Shown: one piece after another, positions 10,882 through 21,645 of the stretch | Position numbering within the stretch: position 1 is the first letter of the stretch | Layout: every line of letters starts with the position of its first letter | From: Maniola hyperantus | Taxonomy: Eukaryota > Arthropoda > Insecta > Lepidoptera > Nymphalidae | Length of the DNA: 64,000 nucleotides | Reading direction: 5' to 3' | NCBI RefSeq assembly: GCF_902806685.2 | Contig: NC_048562.1 | Span: 124,001 to 188,000 of the forward strand | Notes under the pieces: model-generated | The model's database searches: none | The model's input: only the letters and a program-made list of their open reading frames with translations | What the model was told of the DNA's origin: nothing | Position numbers and translations under genes: made by a program

Positions 10882-11087
10882 CTAGCTGATGCCCGCGACT
10901 TTATCCGCGTGGAATCCGATCCCGTGGGAACTCTTTGGTTTTCCGGGATAAAAAGTAGCCTACGTCACTCTCCAGGTCTTTATCTATACCCATGCAAATA
11001 ATCAGGTCAACAATCCGTTGCACCGTTGCGACGTGATTGAAGGACAAACCAACAAACAAACACACTTTCGCATTTATAATAAGGGTA
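10882..11087 (-). mobile_element. Helitron-like element
   Basis: CTAGCTGATGCCCGCGACTT to CACTTTCGCATTTATAATAA, with the CAACGGATTG-type core typical of the copies at 27447 and 28446. Confidence 0.8.
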
Positions 11088-11096
11088 CTGATAACC

Positions 11097-11220
11097 TTTT
11101 TATTATTCCGATATATAAGTTAGCTCTTGACAACGATCATACCTGGCGGTAAGTGATGATACAATTTAAAATGGAAACGGACTAACTTGGAGGGGGTATA
11201 GCTGTTTTATTACATACCCC
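11097..11220 (-). mobile_element. SINE (type 1) 3' fragment
   Basis: ATAAGTTAGCTCTTGACAAC, CTGGCGGTAAGTGATGATAC and GGGGGTATAGCTG match the SINE tail in reverse. Confidence 0.65.
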
Positions 11221-12002
11221 TTGGCTTACATATTATGTGAAAAATATATGCAAATGTTTAAACCTGTGACGTGGGGAGTTTCACCATACCTGCGTGTTAC
11301 ATTAATTTAATGATGTGAATTTGGAGAGATTCCTCGTTAGGGCGCATTCACACTAACTACATGACGCGTCGCTCGTGTCGTGTCGTGTGGGACCGACATT
11401 ATATCTACCTACAAGCTACAAGTGGGAAGAGATAACCCTTTTTGAGAGGAATTTTTACACTTTTCGATCAGTATACGATATTATATGTTGACGATACGAC
11501 AATATGGATGGTGCCTAGGTTACTAGTCAAATCATTAGCAACTTTTTATCAAACGTCAGAACACTCGCTTAGCATAGCTTGTATGAAATACAGAGATGTG
11601 ACTAAATACATCTAGATAGTGGTAAATTAAGCTAGTTAACGATTCAAAAGCATTTGTAATAAGTTTACTTGAATGAAAATATATTCTATTCTATTCTAGA
11701 TAATATAATATGTATAGAAACCCGTGCGAAGTCAGGGCGAGCCTTTAGTATAAGTACATATATGCCTAATAACAAATCGTACCCCTGACGTTGGGTTTAA
11801 AACGGTAAAGTCCATAAAGAGTGTCACAAACATAAAACATTTTTTTAATTAAAATATTTCATTTTGTATAAAAGTATAAAATGTGTCGTGATTTTATAAT
11901 TTTTGCTCCTTTTGGGCTCCGCGACCATCGAGTTGCCATTCCACTAGACTAGAGCTACAATCTTTCGCAGAATGGAATCACCTGAATGATTTATAATACG
12001 CA

Positions 12003-12132
12003 ACAGGTCGAGATGCCAATCAGGGAGGGACCACGCATCGCCATCCGCACAGCCCTTGCGCTGACCCGTTGTTGGTAAACGCGGGGGCGTCCCCCCCGTC
12101 TCATAACCCGATTGCCATCTCAACCTGTCGCG
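12003..12132. mobile_element. Palindromic MITE, CGCGACAGGTCGAGATGG family
   Basis: ACAGGTCGAGATGCCAATC at the left faces GATTGCCATCTCAACCTGTC, GCG at the right; it is GC-rich inside. The second copy is at 24221-24350. Confidence 0.8.
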
Positions 12133-12451
12133 AAAATTACAGAGAGTAAGAATACAGGATACACTTTTAAAAAAAAACAAAGGGCGTTCTTATCACTATT
12201 CTATCAAGGAAGGAAGGAAGGTTATTCTGTCAAGGAATTCCCATTATCAGCCCGGAGGTGCCAGTACTACACGCCGTATCTCATGGAGTACAAAACCGCA
12301 GCTCCTTTCACCTGATCTCTCTCCGGTCGTGTCAGGTTGCCATCCCAGCATTTTTTTATAAATATAACATCATAGATAGATTTGTTCGTGCTTTAATTAG
12401 TTCCACCTACTGTTACATCTCCGTAATCATTAGGTGGGTTAATCTTGGCGC

Positions 12452-12528
12452 TCATGTAGAGGTCTGCTGCTCTATGCGCAACTGCTGCGCCTCGGTGTCC
12501 GTAACCCACATCTGGCCCGCTTCCAGCT
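12452..12528 (-). CDS. Candidate terminal exon, minus strand, unidentified
   Basis: On the minus strand, a frame after the acceptor TTTTAGCTGAG reads LEAGQMWVTDTEAQQLRIEQ and then QTST and a TGA stop. The block is polar and helix-prone, less AT-biased than its surroundings, and not part of any repeat I recognise. It starts in phase 1, so it could join in frame to the signal-peptide exon at 36834-36918, forming a Glu codon at the junction, across a 24-kb intron. The product would be a secreted peptide of about 53 residues. The link is inference; the acceptor has only a modest pyrimidine tract, and the exon could belong to another gene or be relic coding DNA. Confidence 0.25.
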
Positions 12529-12599
12529 CTCAGCTAAAAGCTGTGCTAATTAAGCCGCCATGTTTCATATCGAGTCAGCCATTTTAATTACCCAATTCT

Positions 12600-12900
12600 A
12601 GCTTGTGTGACTATTTTTTAATTAAATATAATTTAAGCCATAACTCAGTCGATGATTAACAAACCAACCGCGCGGCCGCACAGACACCTCATCTGACGTC
12701 GTACAACCAAGTAGATAAACTCGGCCATACTTAAAGTTAATCCTCAAATGACACAGAGCACCTGGTTCTGCGGCGAGGAGATGACGTCATGTCGTCAAAC
12801 TTTCATTAAGGCGAATGTACCGCACGTGTTCAGGGTGTGGCGCCACTGCAAGCTTAAGCTTCATTTCTGCCACAAACAGAGGAGTGTTATAAGTTTAACG
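12600..12900. other. Non-repeat, GC-enriched island
   Basis: ACCGCGCGGCCGCACAGACA and GAGATGACGTCATGTCGTC (with a CRE-like TGACGTCA) lie here. On the minus strand a CTCCTCGCCGCAG acceptor-like site opens a frame of 49 codons. It is a possible exon or promoter near the candidate exon 12452-12528, without firm support. Confidence 0.25.
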
Positions 12901-12984
12901 TGTATATCTGTAGCATCGTAGCGCTCAAACGGATTGGCCGATTTGAATCTGGTTTAATTTATTCCAAAGCCTGTTTAATTTAAA

Positions 12985-13095
12985 AAACCGGCCAAGTGCG
13001 AGTCAGGCTCGCGCAATGAGGGTTCCGTACTACAGTCGTATTTTTCGACATTTTGCACGATAATTCAAAAACTATGACACATGAAGCCGTTTCAT
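12985..13095 (+). mobile_element. CCGGCCAAGTGCGAGTC-family repeat, left-end fragment
   Basis: AAAACCGGCCAAGTGCGAGT through TATGACACATGAAGCCGTTTC matches the first 110 bases of the full copies, then similarity ends. Confidence 0.75.
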
Positions 13096-13777
13096 ATGAT
13101 ACGTTCGCTTCAAGCGCCAAGGCATCATCGCCCAAGCGATTTGTTTTTATATTCGACGGAGGGTAGTTTGGTGGGATTTCGCACGACGTTGCTAATAATA
13201 TTTATGTATTTAAGTAGGTAGCTTTCCAAATCCTCGCGAAGGCGGAGCTTCGCGCTCGCCAACCCCCCCGGTGACGCTGTAGCGGCCAGTAGGGCCTACG
13301 CAGCATAGTCAATCCGAAACAACACACAAATCCTCGCTGGCACTGTCGCCCCACCTTTGCCCAGCTATATTTGTTCCTGCAACATCTGCCTGGCTCGAGA
13401 AAGCCGCCTAATTTAACCCCAGACATGTCTTATCCTCCACCATTATGTTTTCTTTGTATTATCTAAACAGACCATTCTATTATGTCCTTTATTGTTTAGC
13501 CAATAATGGTTTTAATCGCCTGAATACATTTGAAGAGAAAAACTGTAGATAACATAAATAGATCATGCCATAATGGTCCTTGTTGTAAGGGTCGTAATGG
13601 TTTTAATAGCATGTATATTATATGCTTCAGGTGTGTACTGTAGGTTATTCATTGATGGTACAATAAAGCATAAACTGATTATAAAGATGGGTCGTACCTA
13701 AAGTAGGTACCGTATTTAGATGTTGCTTCGATAAGTAAAAATAAGGTAAGACAAAGAGTTATTTGTGTCCTACAAAG

Positions 13778-13945
13778 TGGTGCCGCCAAGAGATTTAGCG
13801 TTCCGGTACGTAAACACCATGGGGTATAGCCTATAGGTATAATGAAACTGTCACACCCCCTCCAAGTGAGCCCGCTTCCATCTTCGATTGCAGCATCACT
13901 CTCATGAGATCGTAGTCAATATCTTATAATGAAATAAAAAAGTAA
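13778..13945 (+). mobile_element. SINE (type 1) 3' fragment
   Basis: GTGCCGCCAAGAGATTTAGC, GTTCCGGTACG to the AGATCGTAGTCAATATCTT tail; the tRNA-like head is absent. Confidence 0.75.
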
Positions 13946-13996
13946 ACTAAGCAATTTGGATCATTAAAGTACAAGATATGCTTTCGATGGCAAAAA

Positions 13997-14388
13997 AAAC
14001 GGCCAAGTGCGAGTCAGGCTCGCGCAACGAGGGTTCCGTACTACAGTCGTATTTTTTCCACATTATGCACAATCAAAAATCATGATACATAAAAATGATA
14101 AAAATCTGTTTTAAAATGTACAGGTAAAGAAAGCCCTTTCATATGATATCCCACTTGATATAGTAATCTTACTTTGAAAATTGAAAATCCTAATTATTAG
14201 TTCATGACCACAATTTAATTTTTTTTGTGCGATGTAACCACAAATTCACGTGCCAAATTTCATGATTCTAGGTCAACGGGAAGTACCCTGTAGGTTTCTT
14301 GACAGACCGACAGACAGACAGACAGACAGACAACAAAGTGATCCTATAAGGGTTCCGTTTCTTCTTTTGAGGTACGGAACCGTAAAAA
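13997..14388 (+). mobile_element. CCGGCCAAGTGCGAGTC-family repeat, full copy
   Basis: The copy runs from AACGGCCAAGTGCGAGTCAG to GGTACGGAACCGTAAAAA, with the AGGTCAACGGGAAGTACCCT core and a (GACA)n tract before the right end. Short frames across it on both strands are not genes. Confidence 0.85.
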
Positions 14389-14689
14389 GTGTATGGAAAA
14401 TAAATGAGCACTTATTTTTGACAGTCCGATAATGAGATCTCCCATGTATGTATTGTGTAAACACGATTCAAGATTGCGAAGTTGTTTTGTATTTAAACTT
14501 TAAAGTAGTTTGCAGGATAATTAATGGCGCTGCTAACTTTTCTTGTTATAAAGTTATGTCTTTGAGTAATTTTCAGTGACTCTTGCTTTAATTTGTACTT
14601 GAATTAAACAATTGGCAGTTTGTAAGAACTGTCGATAGAAGTGAAAACATAAAACCTGCTTAAAACTATGAAATAACTCCGGGTTTTAG

Positions 14690-14946
14690 CGTTCCGTACC
14701 TGAAAACGGAACCCTTATAGGATCATTTTGTTGTCTGTTTATTATTTCATGAACACAATTTTAATTTTTTTCTTGAGATGTAACCACAAATTAACGGTTT
14801 TCGGATTTATTACTTGTGCTATAAGACCTACCTACCTGCCAAATATCACGGTTCTACGTCAACGGAAAGGTTATAGGTTTCCTTGACAGACAGACAAGGA
14901 AGTGATCCTATAAGCGTTCGTTTTTCCTTTTACGGTACGGAACCCT
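14690..14946. mobile_element. CCGGCCAAGTGCGAGTC-family repeat with two right ends (fold-back copy)
   Basis: The left side (GCGTTCCGTACCTGAAAACG and AGGATCATTTTGTTGTCTG) is the inverted form of the right side (CAGACAAGGAAGTGATCCTA through GGTACGGAACCCTAAA). The CCGGCCAAG end is missing. This is the mirror image of the 1145-1530 arrangement. Confidence 0.7.
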
Positions 14947-15056
14947 AAATAGTACTTATAGTCTGTGAATTTTAAGGTGCATAATAATTAAGTCGGTTAA
15001 AATAATCACAGCCTTACAATATACATACAAACGGATTGAATACACAATCTCCTTTT

Positions 15057-15487
15057 TAGGGTTCCGTACCTCAAAAGGAAAAACAGAACCCTTATAGGAT
15101 CACTTTGTTGTCTGTCTGTCTGTCTGTCTGTCAAGAAACCTACAGGGTACTTCCCGTTGACCTAGAATCATGAAATTTGGAAGGTTGGTAGATCTTATAG
15201 TTGACATTTGGGGAAAAATCTAAAAACCGTGAATTTAGGGCTAGATCACACAAAAAAAATTAAATTGTGGTCATGAACTAATAATTAGTATTTTCAACTT
15301 TCGAAGTGAGTGACTATATCAAAAGGGATATCATATGAAAGGTCTTTACCTGTACATTCTAAAACAGATTTTTATTTATTTTTGTGCATCATAGTTTTTG
15401 AATTATCGTGCAAAATGTCGAAAAAATACGACTGTAGTACGGAACCCTCATTGCGCGAGCCTGACTCGCACTTGGCCGGTTTTTGAA
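15057..15487 (-). mobile_element. CCGGCCAAGTGCGAGTC-family repeat, full copy
   Basis: It runs from AGGGTTCCGTACCTCAAAAG through a (GTCT)n tract and the CCCGTTGACCTAGAATCATG core to TCGCACTTGGCCGGTTTTTG, opposite in orientation to the copy at 13997. Confidence 0.85.
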
Positions 15488-15829
15488 GTCGGTTTAAAAT
15501 ACTTGTATCGTGTGATCTTCTTAACCTAACAACAATGTCTACACAAAGTTCAAAGGACTCTATCTAATTTAAATGTTCAAGTTTACTTAAGACAGTACAG
15601 TGTCTAGGGCAGCGTCATCTTAGACTTAGACCATCTCCATCCGCCATTTTGAATCTATAATGACGTCACCATAATTAGACTCTAGAGTGTACTCTGTTGT
15701 GTTTGAAAATTCTGTTTAGTAGGTCTGTAGTAGGCATAATATTGTGAAGCGGTGATCGCCTCAGTACTTTTTCCTCTTTCATTTGACATACCACTCGATA
15801 TAAATTAAGCAAAAAAAATTTGGGATCCA

Positions 15830-15996
15830 AATTGGGTGTAACATCCGTCAGATCAATTTTGTTCGTATAAAATGTACCCTATATTACCCGGACCATAACA
15901 ACGAATCAGATGCCACCTCATTTATCAAAATCGGCCCAGTAGCTTACAAACCTACTTAAATTCCACCCGAGCGAAGCCGAGGCGGGGTTCAGCTAG
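15830..15996 (+). mobile_element. Helitron-like 3' fragment, variant terminus
   Basis: AAAATCGGCCCAGTAGCTTA and CGAGCGAAGCCGAGGCGGG, then TTCAGCTAG: a different stem sequence but the same hairpin-then-CTAG layout. The next element begins two bases later. Confidence 0.6.
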
Positions 15997-15997
15997 T

Positions 15998-16247
15998 CTA
16001 TATATATATATAAAAGGAAAAGGTGACTGACTGACTGACTGACTGACTGACTGAATGACTGACTGACTGATCTATCAACGCACAGCTCAAACTACTGGAC
16101 GGATCGGGCTGAAATTTGGCATGCAGATAGCTATTATGACGTAGGCATCCGCTAAGAAAGGATTTTTGAAAATTCAACTTCTAAGGGGGTGAAATAGGGT
16201 TTTGAAATTTTGTAGTCCACGCGGACGAAGTCGCGAGCATAAGCTAG
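15998..16247 (+). mobile_element. Helitron-like element, (GACT)n subfamily, complete
   Basis: TATATATATAAAAGGAAAAG, a (GACT)n tract, CTACTGGACGGATCGGGCTG and the CGCGGACGAAGTCGCG hairpin ending in CTAG. This is the clearest full copy of the subfamily. Confidence 0.85.
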
Positions 16248-16659
16248 TTGTGATATAAAATTCGAGGTCGACAACCCCAGCTCATAGCAAGCATCATGAA
16301 TATTCAACGAGCAGCTATGTAGAGCTCATGTTAACGAGACTCCTTGTCGGCTGTCGCGTATCTGCCGAACCACTTTATCTAGCCCCTACCATGTTGCACG
16401 CCTTGAAGCTGCAAGCCCATGTCTCACTGCGACACCACGACACCGTGGTGTCTTGAGCTACCAAACGAGAAACACCAGAGCAGACACCAGGGTCGTCAGT
16501 TTCAAAATGCATGTCAAAGGTCGGACCGCTGCAAGCACACCTGGTGGCAAGTGATGATGCAGCCTAAGATGGAGCGCGCTTGCCTACAAGATGCCGTATC
16601 ACTCGCGACTAGATGGTACCCATATTATGGGTACGCGTGAACTACACTAATTGAATAGA

Positions 16660-16803
16660 CAGAAATCCTTTCTTAGCGCATGTCTATTGTCTACGTCACA
16701 ATAGCTACTAGCTGCATGGAAAATTTCAGCCCGATCCGTCCAGTAGTTTAAGCTGTGTGTTGATAGATAAATCAGTCAGTCACCTTTTCCTTTTATATAT
16801 TTA
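16660..16803 (-). mobile_element. Helitron-like fragment, (GACT)n subfamily
   Basis: GAAATCCTTTCTTAGCGCAT to CTTTTCCTTTTATATATTTA; the CTAG end is missing. Confidence 0.75.
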
Positions 16804-17082
16804 GACAATAATGTATATTGATTGATGCAGGTTTTCCTGAGTCGACCTACAGATGCAAGGAGAGCTCGGCGCGTTAGAAAGTGCCGAGTGGGCCGCGGTG
16901 TATAGGTTCGATACCGGTTTGATGCATGGCTGCAGGTTCGAGCGGCTCTACAGAGCTGCGGGGGATTCGTCTTATCGCATGTTTACGGTATCTGTCACGC
17001 TGAGATGCTGAGCGAGTACTGGACGAAATGTGGCACATCGATAAGCTCATATATCTTTGAAACGACATGCATATCTTTAAAT

Positions 17083-17298
17083 CCATACTAATATTATATA
17101 TGCGCAAGTGTGTCTGTCTGTCTGTCTGCTAGCCTTTCACGGCCCATCCGTTCAACCGATTTTGACAAAATTTGGTACAGATATAGCTTGCATCCCGGGG
17201 AAGGACATAGGCTACTTTTTATCCTGGAAAATCAAAGAGTTCCCACGGGATTTTTAAAAACCTAAATCCACGCGGACGAAGTCGCGGGCATCATCTAG
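17083..17298 (+). mobile_element. Helitron-like element, (GTCT)n subfamily
   Basis: CCATACTAATATTATATATG, (GTCT)n, CATCCGTTCAACCGATTTTG and AAATCCACGCGGACGAAGTC to CTAG. Confidence 0.85.
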
Positions 17299-17509
17299 TA
17301 TTATATATAAAAGGACAAGATGAGTGACTTAACTATCAACGCACAGTGCACAGCTCAAACCACTGGACGGATCGGGCTGAAATTTTCCATGCAGATAGCT
17401 ATTGTGACGAAGGCATCCGCTAAGAACGGATTTCTGAATATTCAACCTCTAAGGGGGTAAAACAGGGGTTTCTGTAGTTCACGCGGAAGAAGTCGCGAGC
17501 ATAAGCTAG
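17299..17509 (+). mobile_element. Helitron-like element, (GACT)n subfamily
   Basis: It begins TATTATATATAAAAGGACAA directly after the CTAG of the preceding element and ends AGCATAAGCTAG, so two Helitron-like copies lie head to tail. Confidence 0.8.
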
Positions 17510-17586
17510 TAACAGAAATCACAAGCTTAATTAGCTGTAATCCGTCAAAACAGATAAGCCCGTCCTCAGGAAAAGCAAGTAAAACA

Positions 17587-17832
17587 CACGACCACACAAA
17601 CCCGCAATGTATAGCATTCAAAACTGGGGTCAATGCCCCACCTACGACGTGGCCTACTTACGGAACGTTCGTTGACCTCTAGCGTCAGTCAGATGTTTTA
17701 TTTGCAATATATCGCGAACTTTTACAAAATACAGGATTTAAAAAAAATCGCGTTTTTTGTGGTGTAATATATCAGTAATCATCAGTACTACCACCTGTGT
17801 TTTTGCTAGCGTTCTGGTTACACCCTGTATAT
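17587..17832. mobile_element. Second, truncated copy of the CAGGGTGTAACC element
   Basis: It ends with TTGCTAGCGTTCTGGTTACA, CCCTG followed by TA, and shares TTCGTTGACCTCTAGCGTCA and the TGCAATATATCGCGAAC block with the copy at 3685-4035 in reverse. The far end is lost near ACCCGCAATG. Confidence 0.8.
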
Positions 17833-18006
17833 GTATATAATTATAATTACACAGTACAAGACACCACATGACAAACAAACAAACCCCGTTTCCTCCACGC
17901 AAGACATCCGACCCGTAACTGATTAGAATCCTATTGTAATCCTTTGTTGAGGAGATAACATCGCGAGGACAGACTAAAATCAATCCTAATCCCGTAGCTT
18001 TACAGT

Positions 18007-18072
18007 TCAATTTGCGAAGTAGCCCCTAATCTCCGAGACGCGCGCCGCCGCCCGCGCCGGCTCGCAATCCGT
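18007..18072 (-). CDS. Candidate exon, minus strand, very weak
   Basis: A strong-looking minus-strand acceptor (TTTCACTTTTGTTTTAG) precedes a CpG-rich block whose phase-0 frame reads TDCEPARAAARVSEIRGYFA, Asn, stop. The block is one of the few GC-rich islands here and is not a repeat I recognise. There is no good donor, so it would be a terminal exon. I cannot assign a function or a parent gene; a CpG-rich non-coding relic is equally possible. Confidence 0.12.
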   Translation of the reverse strand, partial: TDCEPARAAARVSEIRGYFAN

Positions 18073-18329
18073 CTAAAACAAAAGTGAAACTGGATATCTT
18101 GGAATGGTCCAATTTCAATTGATAGCGGCTTTCGCTGACCCGAATTGTTTGAAAGGGAACGCACATCAGAACCGGGATAGCTCAGTAGGAACTAGGGAAT
18201 TTTCCAACATTGCGCACGATAAATTAAAAACTATTATGATAAATATTCCAGAATATTCCAGATCTTACACGCACTACAACACACGATACTTATCTCTGAC
18301 TACACTACACTATGTCATATTATAATATA

Positions 18330-18518
18330 CTAGCTGATCCCCGCGGCTTCGCCCGCGTAGATTTAGGTTTTTAAAGATCCCGTATAGCCTATGTCACTCA
18401 GGAATAATGTAGCTTTCTACTGGTGAAAGAATTTTTAAAATCGGTTCAGTAGTTCTAAAGATTACCCCCTACAAACAAACTTAACGACATTACCTCTTTA
18501 TATAATATTAAATGTAGT
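18330..18518 (-). mobile_element. Helitron-like element, CTCTTTATAATATT subfamily
   Basis: CTAGCTGATCCCCGCGGCTT at the 3' end, a TGTAGCTTTCTACTGGTGAA core and CCTCTTTATATAATATT at the 5' end. Confidence 0.75.
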
Positions 18519-18749
18519 CCAAAAAAAATTCAAGATTTTTAAATAAAAAAATGGTTGCTGTGCCTCACTCGACATAGATGGGTATAGTGTGTCGCGGACT
18601 TTTTTGTAGATATTTATAAGATCTACAATTAATTAGAACATTTTATGGTTCTATCTTTTATAGTTTAGGCAGCGTACGCAAAATAAGTAACTTTTCTGGT
18701 TGATTTTTTACACCTTGTGTCCGAAAAACCCAAATATCTTACGGAACCC

Positions 18750-18940
18750 TATTTTTTTCCAAAATAAAATATAGCCTATGTTACTCGTGGATAATGTAGC
18801 TTTCGAATGGTGAAAGAATTTTTAAAATCGGTCCAGTAGTTTTTGAGCCTATTCAGTACAAACAAACAAACAAACAAACAAACAAACAAACAAACAAACA
18901 AACAAACAAAGTTTTCCTCTTTATAATATTAGTGTAGACT
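18750..18940 (-). mobile_element. Helitron-like fragment with expanded (CAAA)n
   Basis: It shares TAATGTAGCTTTCGAATGGT and AAATCGGTCCAGTAGTTTTT with 18330-18518, and its CAAA tract has grown to about 13 units. Confidence 0.75.
18858..18911. repeat. (CAAA)n microsatellite
   Basis: About 13 CAAA units inside a Helitron-like fragment (18750-18940), at the spot where related copies have two or three units. Confidence 0.9.
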
Positions 18941-18949
18941 ACTGATTCT

Positions 18950-19780
18950 ATATTGTGGTGGTCACGTGGTCCCCTGCAGGTAGTCTACACAAACAGAATA
19001 ATGGCATTCCCTACATCAAAAACATGTCGTACCTGCACGTTGTATGTGTATAAGTTTACATGTGTATAAGTATATATGTAATACCCTATATGTATATATA
19101 TATCATATTTATTACTCTACTAATAATGAAGTTTTTTTTATTTTTATTTTAGTTGATTTTTATATTATAAAGAACACTCGTTGTCGGATCGTGACACTAG
19201 GGCTCTGCCTGAAACTCAGCGCTGCAGCAGTCAAATACTGCAGCATCATGCTGAGGCAGGAGCCTTTTCAGCTCAAACAAGACATCATTTTTCTTTTTAG
19301 TACTGTCGAGCTCGTAGTTTTAAGCTTACCTAGTTTTAATTTTTTAATTTGTAACATTTGGTTTGTATGTTTTGCTTTTATTTTTGTCTATTTTTGGTTG
19401 GTGAGCTGAATAAACTTTTATTTATTTGTTTTATTAAAATACTTAAAATAAATAAAAATCAGTTTGAGAAAGTATACAATATGCAAAGCAATATGTAAAA
19501 TACGCTACTCGGGATATATTTATCCAATACGGTATTTGACAACTAGTCAAATCAGTAACTTTTTATCAAACGTCAAAACGCGCACATGAAATACTGAAAT
19601 GTGACGTCACATCATAATGACGTACTTTTTTAGTTTAATAGATAATTTAAAATGGTTATTACACTTAAAAAGGAAAGGACGTGGATTTTACGTATTTTGG
19701 AAGACCCTCTATTTAATCATCATTGAGAAATAATTTCTTTTTGATGTAGTCAAATATCCAATTGTCCTATTTTGAAATTC
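18950..19780. other. AT-rich stretch without a gene
   Basis: It contains a hairpin-prone CTCAGCGCTGCAGCAGTCAA / ACTGCAGCATCATGCTGAGG pair and a polyadenylation-like AATAAACTTTTATTTATT end near 19410, which may be an old retroposon 3' end. CTAGTCAAATCAGTAACTTT at 19552 is shared with 11523. Confidence 0.4.
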
Positions 19781-19784
19781 CCTG

Positions 19785-19898
19785 AATTTCATCGAAATCG
19801 GTTAAACGGATGGGCCGTGAAAAGCTAGCAGACAGACAGACAGGCAGACAGACGGACGGAAGGACAGACACACTTTCGCATTTATAGTATTAGTATAG
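19785..19898 (-). mobile_element. Helitron-like 5' fragment, (GACA)n subfamily
   Basis: GAAATCGGTTAAACGGATGG to CACTTTCGCATTTATAGTAT; the 3' half is absent. Confidence 0.7.
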
Positions 19899-20171
19899 AT
19901 TAACCCGCTGGCCGCCTATGACTTGTAGAATGTAGATCACCTAAAGATGGCCGAGGCAGATGGGCTAAAATAGGTTCAGTATATCTGTCCATCGGACCCC
20001 CATTGTCGGAGGGATTTATTGACTTTGTAGTTCCTCCAGTCCGCCATGTCCACATGTGATCTACATTATGTTACACCATCATGATTGCCTAGTGCTTACG
20101 TCAGAGTGAACTAGAGTGAGAGAACTCTCGGTTTGATCCCGAATTGACGATATGTCAAATATTAGGCTATG

Positions 20172-20435
20172 GTTATGTGAAATTATAGGAAAAACCGGCC
20201 AACGGTGAACGGACCCTATTACTAAGACTCCGCTGTCCATCCGTCCGTCTGTCTGTCAGCGACCTGTATCTCGTGAACCGTACGAGGTAGAATTGAAATT
20301 TTCACAGAATATGTACTTCTATTGCCGCTATAACAAAAAATACAAAAAAAAATGCCCACCATGAATAAAGTCATTTCTTGTATGAGGGTACGGAACCCTT
20401 CGTGTGCGAGTCCGACTGGCACTTGACCGATTTTT
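20172..20435 (+). mobile_element. Variant of the CCGGCCAAGTGCGAGTC family
   Basis: It starts AAAACCGGCCAACGGTGAAC and ends GGTACGGAACCCTTCGTGTG, CGAGTCC, CACTTGACCGATTTTT. The interior (CTATTGCCGCTATAACAA) matches pieces at 35020-35175 and 63760-63880, a related subfamily. Confidence 0.65.
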
Positions 20436-20817
20436 ATATGTATAGAAAACAGAAAATTATCCCTACAACCATTTTTACCTCTCTTTTACATAAGCTTTTC
20501 AGAAACTTTCACACACGCGCGCGCGGTGTGAAAACGACGGAAAACCATTTCCCGTACATTTCAATGAACACATGAAAGCGTTTCCACAATGACGGCTAAC
20601 TATAACTAGCTAATTAGGGAACGTACTCGCTTTCCCTTTCTAACCGACTTCCAAAAAGGAGGTGGTTGCCGTTCCAGTTACATGTCAGCAGAGAGCAGGG
20701 ATACGTTTACATTTTACCCGATTACGCTTAAAAGGAGTTATATTATATTCATTTATTAGGGTTCCGTACCTCAAAAGGAAAAAGGAACTCTAATAGGATC
20801 ACTTCGTTGTCTGTTAG

Positions 20818-20878
20818 GCTGAGACAGAGATAATATATTATATTAATATATTATCCTAATATATTAATATATTATCTC
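20818..20878. repeat. AT-rich near-perfect palindrome
   Basis: AGAGATAATATATTATATTA faces CTAATATATTAATATATTAT, CTCT; it abuts the MITE at 20879 and lies inside the split repeat 20757-21402. Confidence 0.8.
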
Positions 20879-21025
20879 TGGCTGAGATCTATAGAGCGCA
20901 TTTTGACTTTGCTCAGACTTAAAATTGAGTTAAAACGAGACAGATTTATGTAAGAGATATAGCTTTGTCTCGTTTCAACTCTAAGCTACTTAGCTTAGAC
21001 AGAGTGCGCTCTATAGATCTCACCC
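20879..21025. mobile_element. Palindromic MITE, GCTGAGATCTATAGAGCGCA family
   Basis: The ends GCTGAGATCTATAGAGCGCA and GTGCGCTCTATAGATCTCAC are inverted, and the arms extend through ACGAGACAG/CTGTCTCGT-like blocks, so nearly the whole 147 bp can fold. It is nested in another repeat. Confidence 0.85.
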
Positions 21026-21645
21026 AGTGTCTGTCTGACTGTCGTGTCTGTCAAGAAACCTACAGGGTACTTCCCGTTGACCTAGAATCATGAAATTTGG
21101 CAGGTAGGTAGATCTTATAGCAGAAGCAAAGGGAAAAATCCGAAAACCGTGAATTTGTGATTACATCAGAAAAGAAAAAATTAAAATGTGTTCATGAACA
21201 AATAATTAGTATTTTCAACTTTCAAAGTAAGATTGCTATACCAAGTGGGGTATGATAAGGGCTTTACCTGTACATTCTAAAACAGATATTTATTTATTTT
21301 TATGCATAACAGTTTTTGATTTACCGTTCCAAATGTCGAAAAAAATATCTGAGTACTGCACCCTCGGTGCGCAAGCCTGACTCGCACTTGGCTGGTTTTT
21401 TTACGTCGCGGGAATCTAGTCATCGGATAAAAAAACCTTTTCACAATGTATTCGAAAGGTAAAGATTGCCCTTTATAAAAGGGATAAAGTCTACGATCCA
21501 TCACGTTGGAGCATTTATCACTTGTAAGTTGTAAGGTCTCAGGCGGGGTCGGGTGAAATAGAAATGTCAAATTAAAGCGACTTGATACCGGCACATTTAT
21601 CTTTTTAGGGTTCTCTATGTAGATAGGAAAATCGGAACCATTGTC

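Larger units (their letters stand above)
20757..21402 (-). mobile_element. CCGGCCAAGTGCGAGTC-family repeat, split by a nested palindromic MITE
   Basis: The right end (AGGGTTCCGTACCTCAAAAG) is at 20757 and the element resumes at GTGTCTGTCTGACTGTCG (21027) and runs to CACTTGGCTGGTTTTTT (21402). An AT palindrome (20818-20878) and the MITE at 20879-21025 sit inside its (GTCT)n tract. Confidence 0.8.
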
